NCBI GenBank assembly: GCA_963970005.1 | Contig: CAXAMN010005335.1 | Span: 690,858 to 754,857, forward strand | From: Durusdinium trenchii | Lineage: Eukaryota > Sar > Dinophyceae > Suessiales > Symbiodiniaceae | Length of the DNA stretch: 64,000 nucleotides | Reading direction: 5' to 3' | Shown here: in pieces, positions 23,275 to 35,168 of the stretch | How the letters are laid out: each line of letters starts with the position of its first letter | Position numbering within the stretch: position 1 is the stretch's first letter | The notes under the pieces: model-generated | The model's database searches: none | Seen by the model: only the letters and a program-made list of their open reading frames with translations | Told to the model about the DNA's origin: nothing | Made by a program: the position numbers and the translations under genes

Positions 23275-24930
23275 CTTCTCAGCTTCTTCAATTACAAGAT
23301 CGCCGATCTAAACAGATCGGTGGTGTAAAAACCGGACACCGAAGGATGGATGGGACACAGTGAGACCATGCTGAAGAACTCTATAGAAAACCCTATAACT
23401 GATTACCGCGCGAGTCCGGCGTGCCTGCAACCACGTGCCGCATGAGGCAAGTCTGGCGTGGAGGCACGTGCCATCATGGCCCAAGAAACACTGAGTCTGT
23501 GGGGATGTGGCTGATCGCTTTCACACCGCTTTCTCTGTGGCAAAAACCCCAATGGTGTCGGACCGATGTGTCACCTATGTTTCGTTCGATCCTCAGTTTC
23601 GCACGAAGCGGTGAATGAAACCGAGGAACCGAAGGATGGTTGGAAGATGAAATGGCTTTCTCCAAAGAGTTTGGAGACTTGACGTTCCTATGCAGTCAAC
23701 TGGGTCGCTTGTCATGTCATGTCGGTCACTCCAGTCACATGACAACGAGCAGGTGCTCTTTTTGCCCTTTTTTGCCATCCAAGGGTCAATGTCCCACCGA
23801 ATAGCTCTCCTCGGTCATTCAAGTGGAAATCAATAAGGTCCCAAACGCCAACACCCTGACAGCGGGTAATTTGGGGCGGGGTGTCCTTTTGGCACTCTGA
23901 AGACATTTTACAGGGCATAGACACTTCAATGTGTTTCTTGTTTATCACTTGGACAATTCAGCCTCTTACACCGCAAGCTCTGCAGTGTGTGCAAGCCGAG
24001 TCCCATTGAATCTGCCCCCGGCCCCTACTCTTGTGAGTCTCTCTCCCAGTCCCATCGTCCATTGCTGGAGCGCATGCGAACGATTCGCGTTCATCCTCCG
24101 GAGTGTTGACTGCAAGTGAGGTGGATCCTGTGGGCACCCTCCACGACCCTCCACTACCCTGCGAGCTGGTGGTCTACCTAAGTCAACGGTTTCAGAGGTG
24201 TTCAAGGTGTTTTCCTGCGGAACATTCATCCCAGGAAGCCTGAAAGCCACCAGAAACCCAGGCCACTGAGGTGTTCTGAAAGTGCCTTTGTGCTGTATTT
24301 CACCCGGTCCACCGGCCACCAGCAATTTAATTGAACTAAGGTCCAGCTCACCAGCTCAGTATGCTACCAGGATTGACAACAAAAGTAAAACGAAACCATA
24401 GGAGACAAGGCTGCCTAGAACTTGACTGGCCCCTGTTCCGCTAGGAAAAAGCCCAATTTGGAAGTGCCCCGTTGACAGGAATTACTGTATCATACTGTAC
24501 CCAGGTGGGCACAAGCTTACCAATCCATTCCCCAGTCCCCAGTCTGACTCTTGAGGAATGAAAGTGGGCTAGTGGGCTTCGGCACAGTGGAAGGAGGGTT
24601 GCCCAGCATCTTGATGGCAGCAGGAGTGAGCAACGGATGTGCTCATTGAAGCTTCAAATGTCTATGGTCTTATCTACTGTAGGTAGAAAGGCCGACTCCG
24701 CTCCCTCTCATTCAGTCCAAACATATTCCACCAGCGATCTGCAGCTGGCTTTTCATGGCTTTTCCATCTGATGAAGGAACATCACATGAAGGAACAGATG
24801 TTGTCCTGGTGCAATCGTTTCGAGTAACCTTATGGGGTCATATCATGTCATTGAGTCATATCAATGTATGTCCATCTTAGATAATCTTAGTTAGGGATAG
24901 TTAGGATTAGTTAGCGCAATTACTGCCCGT

Positions 24931-25980
24931 TTGCAGCTTTGTCGTTCATCTCTTAGTCATTCTTGGTCCTTCTGCATCCAAGAATCTCAAGGCTGTGGGT
25001 ATTGCCAATCATCTGTGGCACAAGCGCAAAACAGCAAAGGAACAACAAAAACACGTCCGGACCTTGAACACCCGAACCAAAACGGTCTGAGCCAACACAC
25101 GAACCTCCCAGTTGGGTGGACCTTTCCCGAAACCGCGCACGGAAAAGGACGAACGTGCGGAAACCGCGATGGCTTTCGCTGGAGACCTTTCCGCCGCCGT
25201 TCGTTTTCGCGAGCTCGGACCATGTTTGCGCCACGTTCAGCGCTTCTCACCCGCCTCGTGGGAAAAGAGCATCAGCGCAAAGAACAGGATCATGAACAAG
25301 GTCCGAGGCAGGGTCCGGACCGCCTCGAGGCCGCCGCTGTTCGGTCCAATGGATCAACACCCCACGATGATGGCATGGACGGCTTTTCGGGTCAACACAT
25401 GGAACCTCAAGGTTGGACTGTCCCGCACGATGATGGCATGGACCACGAACGTACGAACACATGGCGCTACGTGGAGTTCACCCACTGCGTTGGTTCGAGG
25501 ATTTCATCGTCTTGCAAGAGGCTATGCCATCCACTTCCATGTGATGTGTTCGTCGGAGTGTATATAGTTGGCTCTCTGTTGCTGGAACTCTCACACAGGT
25601 CTGCGAACTGCGAACCTCGTTTCGAGCCCCGGTTTCAGGGCGCACTGAACCTTGTGATATGGGATCTCCCGAAACTAAACTCGTACTCCCAGACCAGCGA
25701 AGTATCCGCCTTCAGGCAGAAACCCTTCGTGTGGTTGCGCTTAAAGCCTCCAAACTATATCTGTCAGCACCGGTTGATACCGCGATACCCTAGCCCTAAA
25801 CATGCTTGCCGAAGCCTGATTGCCATGGGATTTGGGGCTGAGCATAATTCAAGAATTGCGTGCCGACCAGTATTTGCACTCGCAGGACAAACTATGGACA
25901 TTGTTCATCAGTACTCACAATCTAGACTGCAACCCCCCATTTCATACCAAACGTCCGTTCAGTCTAGTGCCGTTCAGTGA
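24931..25980 (+). CDS. Long unassigned ORF (349 codons), coding status doubtful
   Basis: This frame is open for 1050 nt, unusually long for chance in sequence of about 50 percent GC. It contains a partly repeated segment (HDDGMD occurs twice, 66 nt apart). A second plus frame (25112-25567) and a minus frame (24953-25250) are also long here. That suggests a stop-poor composition rather than one clear gene. No domain or start context is recognised. Confidence 0.2.
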   Translation: MQLCRSSLSHSWSFCIQESQGCGYCQSSVAQAQNSKGTTKTRPDLEHPNQNGLSQHTNLPVGWTFPETAHGKGRTCGNRDGFRWRPFRRRSFSRARTMFAPRSALLTRLVGKEHQRKEQDHEQGPRQGPDRLEAAAVRSNGSTPHDDGMDGFSGQHMEPQGWTVPHDDGMDHERTNTWRYVEFTHCVGSRISSSCKRLCHPLPCDVFVGVYIVGSLLLELSHRSANCEPRFEPRFQGALNLVIWDLPKLNSYSQTSEVSAFRQKPFVWLRLKPPNYICQHRLIPRYPSPKHACRSLIAMGFGAEHNSRIACRPVFALAGQTMDIVHQYSQSRLQPPISYQTSVQSSAVQ

Positions 25981-26066
25981 ACAATCGCCACTGAATATCG
26001 CCACAGGATGATCAAGTCTGGCGACTAGTCTATGTGCCAACCGTTTGCCACCTCAACTGAATTCAT

Positions 26067-26156
26067 CCCAGACACTCCATGTATGCCATATATACCTACA
26101 TTGACCCCCAAAACCACCCCCATGTAGGCATATATGGCATACATGGAGTGTCTGGG
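26067..26156. mobile_element. Foldback (MITE-like) element, family B
   Basis: This 90-bp near-perfect hairpin runs from CCCAGACACTCCATGTATG to CATACATGGAGTGTCTGGG, with a central CCCCCAAAACCACCCCC-type loop. It is the best preserved copy and was probably the most recently active. Confidence 0.65.
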
Positions 26157-26204
26157 AATTAGTTTCTCTATCTGCCCCTCTATCTGCCAAATTGTGATGT
26201 CCTA

Positions 26205-26218
26205 TCGGTAGCCATTTT
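26205..26218 (+). other. Possible relic of the dinoflagellate spliced leader
   Basis: TCGGTAGCCATTTT matches the first 14 positions of the dinoflagellate spliced leader (DCCGTAGCCATTTT...) with one mismatch, then diverges. Such relics arise when trans-spliced mRNAs are reverse-transcribed and reinserted. The downstream sequence (to about 26460) shows no clear coding frame. Confidence 0.3.
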
Positions 26219-28560
26219 CTCTTTCGCATAGGCGCGGCTTGACCGTCTATGTGTTAATTCGCACCGTACACATGCCACACTGTACATACGGGGTATATTC
26301 TAATTGCCTTTCATACCCACTCACAAGCATTGAGCCCATTTCAACCACCCAAATAGATGTTTCTGTTTGGTCTCACCTGGGTTCTTTGTTGCTTCATCAG
26401 CGGTGGAGTAACACACTCCATCCATTTCTCACATGGATGCCGGAGTGTGCGGGGTAGAGTCCATCCATGGTCCCCTTGGTGGTGTCTGAGGGACGGAGTA
26501 TCTTGGGAGAGTTGTCAGCACTGAACTTCTCTACGAGCACAGTGACAGAGCGCACTGGAGCGACTTGACTGGGTGAACTAAAAAGGACTTGACATGCTCA
26601 GGGTTTGCGTGGCTCGGGCTCAAATACAGGGTATATCCCAAAGGCATCGGGGAAAGGCTGGGCCACACAGTGTATCATTGTAGGCGTGCAAATGCTTACA
26701 AGAACATCTTGCACTCTCCCAAAGGTGTAAATTGAATTAGACAGCACAATCCCCAAGCTCAGCAAACCCCAGCCACTCTCTTAGTTGGTCATGAGCTACT
26801 TGCAACAGCTGCATGGAACATTGGTTCAGTCCCAACATCCCAATGCCGGTCCTGAAGGCTTCTTAGGGGCTACATAGCAGTTTCCATATCATGAGAACAT
26901 CTACACGAGTCGAGGGCATGATGTGGATTTAGAAAATACGTGCAAAACGCAGGAAACATGGACTCAGAGTCGAGGGCCCTTGGTTGTTTTTGGGCCACAT
27001 TTATGAGTCATCTCGATTTCAATCATCGGCTATAACTGGCTCTTTTTGTGGTCAAACTTAGGCCCATGCAATGCTATGCATTCACAGAAGCAGGTGTGTG
27101 TGTGATTCTCCATCAATCTGGTCCACCCACCGCATTCTACCCCCAGCACCGACCCTCTTGGAATCCTTCGTATCTTATAGCGGGCACGGGTGCCTCATCA
27201 CTGAACCGTTCGATCCTCCTCGCCTCATCACAATCGATCTCTCTCTGCCAGTATGTGAACAGCTCTTTGGCCTTGGCTCCAAGAGACATTGACGGACAGC
27301 TCTTCACGTGGACAGCTCTGGGGTGTGCTCAAACGACCAAATCGTTGTGTCCACTTGCTCAGCACATTGAGCACGCAGCACATAGCACATAGTCATAGCA
27401 CATGATCTTGCATTTGTTGTTTCATGAGGCCTGATGGTCGTCTTCACATCTGCGACCAAGTCCAACAGCTTGCCTAGGGCCTAGCTTGTAGCTCACAGCA
27501 CTTTGATCTTAATTCTTCATTCTTTTTCGAGGTCAGCCTCCCTTTCGATCCCACAAAACCGGCCGCTGCTACCTCCCAATGCCTGTTCACGTCGTGCGGG
27601 GCCACCCCCGTCGAGGTACTGGGACGCCATGGTGACGTGCGACCTCTTCCGGTTCGATGCGCTGGAACTCGAGTCCTCGGGCCGTGACCGGTTCGAGGCT
27701 CCTGGTCCGAGGAACCTCCTTCGGATTGGCTGGCTCTGGCTGAAGAGTGGGGTCATACGGAAGAGCAGCCATTGGGTCTAAATCAGTGATGACATGTAAT
27801 TACCCTAAGAGAATCTTCGGAATATAAACGATAACATCATGAAAACGTATTGTTAAAAAAAAGTCCAAAAACAAAACCGCAATATCTGTGGTGCTGACCC
27901 AGGAGCCGCTGGTGGTCTCCACCCAATAGAAGACACGATGTGTTACTGTCATCCTTACAGCCACGCGCTGGGATGCTTTGAGCCGAGAACATTCCGCGGA
28001 GGTGAGCAAGTTTGAGCCTCAGCGACTCAGCACGGCATCCAGAAATCCTCAGAACTCCAAAAACATGTATAGACTATAGTATATATATATGCATATAATA
28101 CTCATGACTCATGGCAATGCCCCTAAAATCCTACCTCAAAACGTTTTGATGTTGCAAAGGTAGTCCCCCTAGAGTTTATAGAGGATCATGCCACGGGGAT
28201 TGTATCTAGGAGTCAAATTCAAGGTCAAAAAGAGGCAAACTTCAAGCAAGAAGTCCTTTGTGGAAGCCAATGGATCTGGAAATGAACAAGATCAGGATTC
28301 ACTCGCGAAAACAGTACCCCCACTCAAACAAACAAGGTCCACACAAGACTCTCTACGTGTATGGTTTGTATGGACCCAATCTCCAACTATCAATAATTCT
28401 ACTGGACGTTGCTTTTTTAAAAAATAAACATATTGTTATAATGAAAACATGTGTCTATTGAGCTCCTAGATGTTCCTACATTGAGTCACTCACTCCACGA
28501 AAAAAAGGAATAACACACACACCCAAGCGTGGCCACATTCACCACCTGGGCCGCGGAGGA

Positions 28561-29545
28561 GACCTCAGCAGATTGGAAGCGACACCAAACCTAGTAGCAG
28601 TGGCCTCCAACCTAGTAGCAAACTATAATTACACCTTTCGTCATTTGTGTTCATGGTTAATAGGGATGGCCTCCAACCTACCAGCGACGGCCTCCAACTT
28701 AGTACCTCCAACCTAATAGCAAACAGTATTAGACCATTCCTCCTTANNNNNNNNNNNNNNNNNNNNNNNNNNNNNNNNNNNNNNNNNNNNNNNNNNNNNN
28801 NNNNNNNNNNNNNNNNNNNNNNNNNNNNNNNNNNNNNNNNNNNNNNNNNNNNNNNNNNNNNNNNNNNNNNNNNNNNNNNNNNNNNNNNNNNNNNNNNNNN
28901 NNNNNNNNNNNNNNNNNNNNNNNNNNNNNNNNNNNNNNNNNNNNNNNNNNNNNNNNNNNNNNNNNNNNNNNNNATAGAGATGGCCTCCAACCTAGTAGCA
29001 ATGGCGTCAAACCTAATAGCAATCTAGTTTTCTCCATTCTTTTTTATATATATAATATATATTATATGTCTGTTTTCTTTGTTTCTGATAGACTGGCCTC
29101 CAACCTAGTAGCAATGGCGCAACTATATTGGCCGGACCATTCATTCTTATCTGTGTTCTTTGTTTCTGATAGAGATGGCCTCCAACCTAATTATTAGCGA
29201 TGGTCTCCAACCTAGTAGCAATGACCGCCAACCTATAATAGCAAACTACATGAGACCTTTCTTCATTTTCTTTGATCTTTGTCCAAAAATAGAGATGGCC
29301 TCTAGCCTACTAGCGATGGCCTCCAACCTAGTAGCAATGGCCTCAAACCTAATAGCTAACTATATTGGACCTTTCTTTGTTTTGTACTTTCTTTGTTTCA
29401 AGTAGAGATGGCCTCCAACCTACTAGCAATGGCCTCCAACCTAGTAGCAATGGCCCCCAACCTAATAGCAAACTATATTAGATCATGCGTCCTTTTTTGT
29501 TTTATATGTTTCGAGATGGCCTCCAACCAACCAACCTAGTAGGAA
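28561..29545. repeat. Hierarchical minisatellite (21-bp unit, ~115-bp higher-order unit)
   Basis: The 21-bp unit ATGGCCTCCAACCTAGTAGC(A) occurs singly or in twos and threes, followed by a variant (AACCTAATAGCAAACTATAT) and an AT-rich linker ending TTTGTTTC...AGAG. Higher-order starts at about 28976, 29089, 29170, 29290, 29404 and 29512 are spaced 81-120 bp. Because 21 is divisible by three the frame is preserved (MASNLVAMASNLIA). A 227-N gap (28747-28973) lies inside. A reverse-orientation fragment is at about 31480-31498. Confidence 0.85.
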
Positions 29546-30218
29546 TGGATTGGACAAAATATTACTGTAAGCGATCATCCAGTTCGCCTTCAGTTCGCCT
29601 TCAGTGCCTTCTTCGTTGAGTGTGCTGACATGTACTGATGGAAAAGGATCAAATCCAGGGAAGTAAGATCAAGCAAGAGGCTTCCTAAATCTTCCAAGCC
29701 CCCGGAATGCAAATATCTGTTGTCATATCATCATTGGACCTGGGTCAACCAAGTATGTACAAGTATTGTTTCATGTTGATTGCAATGAATATTTCCAAGG
29801 CAGGCGGTTGTGCAACTTCAGGACAGGGTATGAGCTTTGCAAAAGGTCAGCTTCTGAAGAAGGCTCACGGTTTGCATTGTCGTGACATGACGAAACCATA
29901 CGAAACCATAATCTATAGAAATCTACATCTACAATCTACCAGTCTACCAGCGTCCATAGTCTAAACATTTGATCTTCGTTCACCCAACAGAGTGGTCAGG
30001 ATGCAAAAAACACAGTGTCAAATGCCATTTGACCTCATACTGTCCTCTCTCTCTCTACCCACTGATCCGGAGTCCTATGTGATAGGTTAGCAGTGCAACG
30101 ATGACAGTAAAAAGCTTTGGTTTGCATACAAGATCATGTCGAGTGTGTTCTCACTGATTTACTCTTGGGAGACCCTCCAACCACGTATATACGCCCCTGT
30201 TCTCCCCGCACAGCTTCC

Positions 30219-30395
30219 CATGGTGAGTTCCCCCTGCGGTGGACGCGAAGAGGTCGGACTCGCTGGCCGCATCGGAGGCGGTGCGGCGTTCCGCGGCTTC
30301 CGGAAGTCCTCAGGGCGGCGATGGGCCTCGTCTTCCCATGGGATGACGGCGACTGGGATGACGTGACCTGAAGGTAGGTCAAACAGCCGACCTGG
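30219..30395 (-). CDS. GC-rich candidate exon, strand ambiguous
   Basis: On the minus strand, acceptor CTACCTTCAG|G precedes an open frame HVIPVAVIPWEDEAHRRPED followed by FRKPRNAAPPPMRP. The plus strand has an equally biased short frame (PAVDAKRSDSLAASEAV). One of the two is probably coding; the strand cannot be decided from sequence alone. Confidence 0.22.
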
Positions 30396-31576
30396 TGACC
30401 TGGGCGGCATGATCCGTTTTCCATACATGGAGTGGGTATGAAACCTTGCTGCCAAGCATGGAGCCAACCAACCTCACAAACAATTGCATAATGTCAATGC
30501 CAATGCCAGTCTACCATGCCCAAGTTGAGGCTCTTTTGTCAGTTAGGAAAGCGGAACGTGTCCGATACCATGATCAGTTCAATGCCATGAAGGTGAGTGG
30601 ATAGAGGCATTCTTCATGTAGGTTCCACCATGCTCCACTACGGTCACCGCAGGCGACACGTGACAAACAGGTCAACCCTGTTTGAACATATGGGGGCGAG
30701 CGTCGTCCATGGTGTCATGCACATCATGTGACAAACAGGAACAGTTTATCTTTGGGGGAGAATGCATACAGTCTTCAATGGCTGCGCACATCCAACGGCT
30801 AATACATGATAAATGACTTGGAAGAAGAACACAATTACAGTATAACTCGTCCGCGGACGTTGAATGTTGATCTTTCATGGAATTCAACTTCATGTTCCTT
30901 GGTGGCCTCGAAGGGAGCAATCAATCAGCAACATGTGTTCTCGTCTGAAAGAGGTCGGACGGTTCATTTGGGGGGCCCACAGACTTTTCCAGGATTCCCT
31001 CTTGTTTGCTACTTGTCAGGTGATTCAAACATCTGTTATTAGCGTTATTAGCACCTCAACAAGATTTGCCATGCAACATGGGAACACAAGAAAACACACG
31101 CCAACAAACACATATACTGTACAATCGTGACGGTTCTAGATTGTTCATGTTTAGGAACAACAACTTGAAAAACATCTTGAATCGCACTTATCAAATGTTT
31201 ACAAGTTGTTTACATCAAAATGTTTATGGCACTTATCAAAAATTAGGACCAAAAATGGCACTTATCAAATGTTTACATCTTAAATCAAGGTCCCTCTGAG
31301 TCACCGACCGGAAGCGGCGGCGGCGGTGGAAGCGGCCGTCCCGGGGACTTGGGGGAAGCATCCCGCGCCCTGGGGAAGCAGAATGGTTTCGGAAAAAAGC
31401 GGGATCTCAACATGTATAGTGCAGCAACAGGCAAACCTGAATCAGCATGCGATAGCACAAATAGGTAGGAGGCCGTCGCTCATATAGGTTGGAGGCCATC
31501 ACTCTTTCTCGGTGTTTCACACGGAGCTGGAGAGCTTGGACCAAGATCGATCTCGTGATAAGAAGATTGACATACT

Positions 31577-31674
31577 CTAGGGCTCCAAATACCTTCTATA
31601 AGAAGGTGGGACTGGGGTGGGTGCCATTGTTGGGTCCAGTCATACCTTCTGAGGAGGTACGACTGGAGCCCTAG
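31577..31674. mobile_element. Foldback element, family D
   Basis: The terminal CTAGGGCTCCA...TGGAGCCCTAG is perfectly inverted. The right half is itself a palindrome (CCAGTCATACC...GGAGGTACGACTGG, 31636-31666). It spans 98 bp. Confidence 0.55.
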
Positions 31675-32567
31675 GGATATTTTTGAAACAATCTCCTGTG
31701 GAATTACCGGTGACCTTCAGCTCAAGCTCCCAGATTCTATAGAGGATATTCGGCATGGGATTTGAAACATGTGATTGAACTACAGATCTTGATCATTCAC
31801 AAAAACACGTTCAAGTCATCCCGACAGTGTCGTCGAGCGACTCTAGGCGTGACTTGCCTAATTAAGATCACACTTCTCCGCTCCGCTACAGCTTTCAGAA
31901 TATCATCGCAGCTGAACCCGATCAACAGTTGTTGCCGATGTTGTCTGCCTCTCGCATTGCTCTCATCAAATCTTTTCTTGAGAGGGCTGCGTATCACAAC
32001 ATTATACGTATATTCCCATTCCAGCAAGGATATACACTCCCCATCGAAGTGGATGGCATGGCATCAATGAGATGACCACTTTGTACCATAATTCATCTAT
32101 ATACTATCCGAATACAAGGTGTTTGTTGCTTTGTTTTTCTCCACTTCCATGGAATCTACATCCAAGCTGCGACACCCTCAAGCTGCAACCCCCTCGATCG
32201 CCTGGGTCGGCCTTCTCGGCCGCAGCGGCCCTCCCGCGGAGTGGGCCGAAGTGGAGTCTGGACGCAGCACGGCTGGGCGCGTCGCCCGGGTCGCAAGGTG
32301 AAGAAGCAAAGCGCACATGGTAGGTCTCAACTTATGGATGGAACCTCCCTTAAAGAAGAACTGCCAAACCCAAAGACGTGGTTCAAAGACCAAAGCAAAA
32401 GAGCTTCAATCAGATGGATTGACTTCGGTTGAAACATCGCGCAAGTCGCCACTTTCAGGTTTAATCCAACAAAGATTGGATCTTGCCAGTTTCTAGCCAA
32501 CGTCTGCTGCAATCATGTGCTAGCAGTGAAGAGATCAAACACGGCTATATCCAGCACACTCGATATC

Positions 32568-32594
32568 CAGCAGCAGCAGCAGCAGCAGCAGCAG
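32568..32594. repeat. (CAG)9 microsatellite
   Basis: Nine perfect CAG triplets. They are readable as poly-Gln or poly-Ala on the plus strand and poly-Ala on the minus strand, but no gene is supported here. Confidence 0.9.
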
Positions 32595-32709
32595 CCGCCC
32601 TTTCATTCCATGAACTTGCCAGATCGTCACGCCCAATCGGCCAACGGCCAGCTAACGCACATTCACACGACGAAGCAACCAATGCTGCGCAGCCAAACAA
32701 AGAACAGGA

Positions 32710-32815
32710 TCCTCGTGAACCCGCGTTTCGGTGAAATAGATGAACGCTTCGGTGAAATGGAATCCTCGTGAACCCGCGTTCTATTGTCTTAGTGAACGCT
32801 TCGGTGAAATGGATG
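32710..32815. repeat. Short imperfect direct repeats
   Basis: CCTCGTGAACCCGCGTT occurs twice (from 32711 and 32763) and GAACGCTTCGGTGAAATGGA twice, giving a period of about 52-60 bp. Confidence 0.6.
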
Positions 32816-33310
32816 TCCGTCGTTTCTCCCGTCTTCTCGATGTCTCTCGTCTTTCTCGCCCTATCGGCTCTTCCCTGGACCGCCTTGGGACAGGGTGGCG
32901 GTGGAGGCCTTGGAGCAACGAGCGACCGTAGGGACGGTGGGTAGTTTGGGATGGTCGACGGCCTTTCACCCACTAGACCAACAGGGCAAATGATGAGCCC
33001 AAAACCATCAGCACAAGTTGGAGAATGTCTCGCCCGATTTGTCCAGTATAATCAAACATGATGTTTGTTGTTTGTTTTCTGGCACAATAACATTTTAAAA
33101 AATACAGCAATCCATTTCCAGTGATTATTGGAAGATATTGCAAGGACAATACGTACAGAATCTTACAGCTAGGATCAACAAAAATGGGGCATAATGGGGT
33201 CGCCATGTGGGGTGATCGGCAAGTTTGGATGGCTTCGTTTCTCCATCTCTCCGCGCCATGGAACGGCGACTGCACCATGCGCTGGGTTTCCGCATGTCGA
33301 CAGTAGAACA

Positions 33311-33362
33311 TCCCTGGACCTTCCAAGCGGTGTCCAATGGAGATCCACAAGTAGAGTAGCTT
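33311..33362. mobile_element. Family E, left part only
   Basis: TCCCTGGACCTTCCAAGCGG followed by TGTCCAATGGAGATCCACAA matches the left half of the 38.9-kb element. The right arm is absent. Confidence 0.45.
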
Positions 33363-33415
33363 ATGGTAGCTCCATTGAAGAGAATGGTTATATATAGTGT
33401 TTATAATGTTCTTTG

Positions 33416-33450
33416 AGGGTCCAAGTACCTTCTGAGGTACTTGGGTCCCT
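33416..33450. mobile_element. Short palindromic derivative of family D
   Basis: AGGGTCCAAGTACC-TTCTGA-GGTACTTGGGTCCCT is a 35-bp hairpin lacking the family interior. It resembles a solo arm. Confidence 0.5.
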
Positions 33451-34254
33451 AGATAATCCTATAGGGCTTTGTTTTGGGTGACTCTTGCATGGTGGAGTGG
33501 CACCATGTGGCACGTACCGAAGGGTCCCCATCCCGCCTTTTTCACCGTCTCCCTCCGTCTCCGAGGCACAAGGGCTTGCGCTCCTCCTCCTGCGGCGGCG
33601 GCGACGCTCCTCGTGCGTCGTCGAAGTGGAACTCTTCAGCGGGACACCTGGGCGTACCAGGTGGGCGCCACACCGGGTCGGCGCCACCCCAAGCACCTGA
33701 TAGCACCGGGTTGGTGCGTGGGACACCAGACTATCCCTGGACTCTTCGGCACTATCCTGGATGCCAAGGAACTGGTGGAGAAAGGAACTGGCCGAAGAAT
33801 GCCATATCGATCCCTCACCAGCTGCGGGGTGGGTGAATGAATTCATATATGAGAGTCGTGCACCTGCAGCCCTATAAGGGTCTTATCCCAAGCCAAACGC
33901 GCAAAATGGGACTGGCACATGAACATGAACACATGTGAAAACCACCCCAATGACTCAGAGTATGGATGGTACAATGGTACCCTCCTGAAACCATCGCAAT
34001 GTATGTAAGTATCAGTATTCCATATAACGGAGAGTATGAGTGTATGGGAGTTCAGCTGGTGAAACCGAAAGCGGCATCCCAACTGGAGATTTGATGTCAC
34101 ACCTTTACACTGATGTTAGATCTTCTTAGATCACAACGTTCTGATATATCATATGAGGGGGTGGATATACTCATCAATGTGTCCCAAATGATGTGACGTC
34201 TCCACATCATGTCAACACCCGTGACATGAATGTGGCTTTGAGGGACCAACTGCA

Positions 34255-34399
34255 CCACTTGAACTCCCGCCGGACCCGCATGGGCAAGACAAGCACCCGG
34301 ACAAGCGGTCCGGAACATCCGGAACCCGACCCGAGGGCCAAGACCTGTGGAGTGACCGCGGACGCCAAGCGCGGCGAACGGTGGACTGGCCCCGGAGGT
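34255..34399 (+). CDS. Candidate exon, low confidence
   Basis: A GC-rich open stretch reads RMGKTSTRTSGPEHPEPDPR, then AKTCGVTADAKRGERWTGPG, up to a GGAG|GTGAAG donor. About three-quarters of third positions are G/C. The acceptor is not clear and the minus strand is also open. Confidence 0.22.
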
Positions 34400-34439
34400 G
34401 AAGGACTGGAGTGTCGAAGCAAGTTCGGAATCCGCTGCT

Positions 34440-34529
34440 CCTAGTAGCGTCCTTGTTCCTAGTAGTACGGCCAGGAGCCCCGTTCGTAGCTTCTTGTTCC
34501 TAGCGATGCCAGGAGCCCCGTTCGGAGCG
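34440..34529. repeat. Dispersed repeat GCCAGGAGCCCCGTTCGTAGC, tandem copies
   Basis: Two to three imperfect units of (T)TCCTAGTAG(CG/TA)...GCCAGGAGCCCCGTTCG(T/G)AGC occur in tandem. A related copy is at 39794-39841. Confidence 0.5.
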
Positions 34530-34584
34530 TTCGGAAGGAGCCAAGAGGTTTGAAGATGTTTGAAGGGGCATCCTGCGACTCACC

Positions 34585-34680
34585 AAAATGCCCGGGAACT
34601 GGAAGGAGGAATCGAGCCAGTCCCAGGAGGTCGATACGGCTCGCACCATGGCATCAAGCTGCGTCACCAGCAGCTTCAAA
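34585..34680 (+). CDS. Candidate exon, low confidence
   Basis: The plus frame beginning MPGNWKEESSQSQEVDTART has strongly G/C third positions and runs to TTCAAA|GTACAG, a possible GT donor. A second plus frame is open over the same bases with weaker codon bias. No domain is recognised. Confidence 0.22.
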
Positions 34681-35115
34681 GTACAGAGCTGTCCCGTTTT
34701 CGACATGCTACTTGCGCTGAAGTATATAGAGCCCCTGTGTTTACCATCCAACCCTTCTTGGCTCCTGTTATGTTGCTGCCACTTACCACTAGGACCAAAC
34801 TCATCTAGACTCTATAGTCCTTGACTCCACCTTCCTAGCTTTTGACCAAGCCGATACCCATTCGCCCTTTCTTGGGGGCTCCAGGCATGTGCCGTGGAGC
34901 TTGTGTCAAAGTCTTCAGGATGGGCTCCTGCCGAAGCAGAAGCTTGGCATGCTGACCCCAGCATGTTGGACTTTGGAGATGGCAAAATCTGCGGGTGTTT
35001 TGGGTTGGATGCAGGGGGCCTGTACCCGGTAGTACCCCAAAAGCTTGCTTTTCTGATTCTAAGTTGGACAAAACATAGGCTACATAGGTGTGGAGGGTCT
35101 CGAACATGCGGATGC

Positions 35116-35122
35116 TCTTTCT

Positions 35123-35159
<37 letters not shown>

Positions 35160-35168
35160 TTCTCTCTC
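35116..35168. repeat. (CT)n microsatellite
   Basis: A CT tract with a few interruptions. A shorter one lies at 42681-42697. Confidence 0.95.

Larger units (their letters stand above)
20900..24930. other. No gene recognised apart from repeats
   Basis: It holds the nested A/B foldback and the 21-bp duplication. ORFs at 21250-21514 (minus) and 22407-22844 (plus) are unsupported. Confidence 0.4.
25981..28560. other. Mostly featureless
   Basis: It contains the family B element and the spliced-leader-like site. A GC-rich patch at 27530-27760 is open on both strands (minus: RSHVTMASQYLDGGGPARRE) and might be an exon; no domain is recognised. Confidence 0.35.

Noticed and set aside
28561..29545. 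CRISPR-like array
   Set aside because: Units are not separated by unique spacers of constant length; it is a eukaryotic minisatellite with higher-order structure.
33388..33846. Overlapping long ORFs on both strands
   Set aside because: The stretch is GC-rich with local repeats and few stops. No frame is preferred by codon bias over its whole length and no domain is seen.
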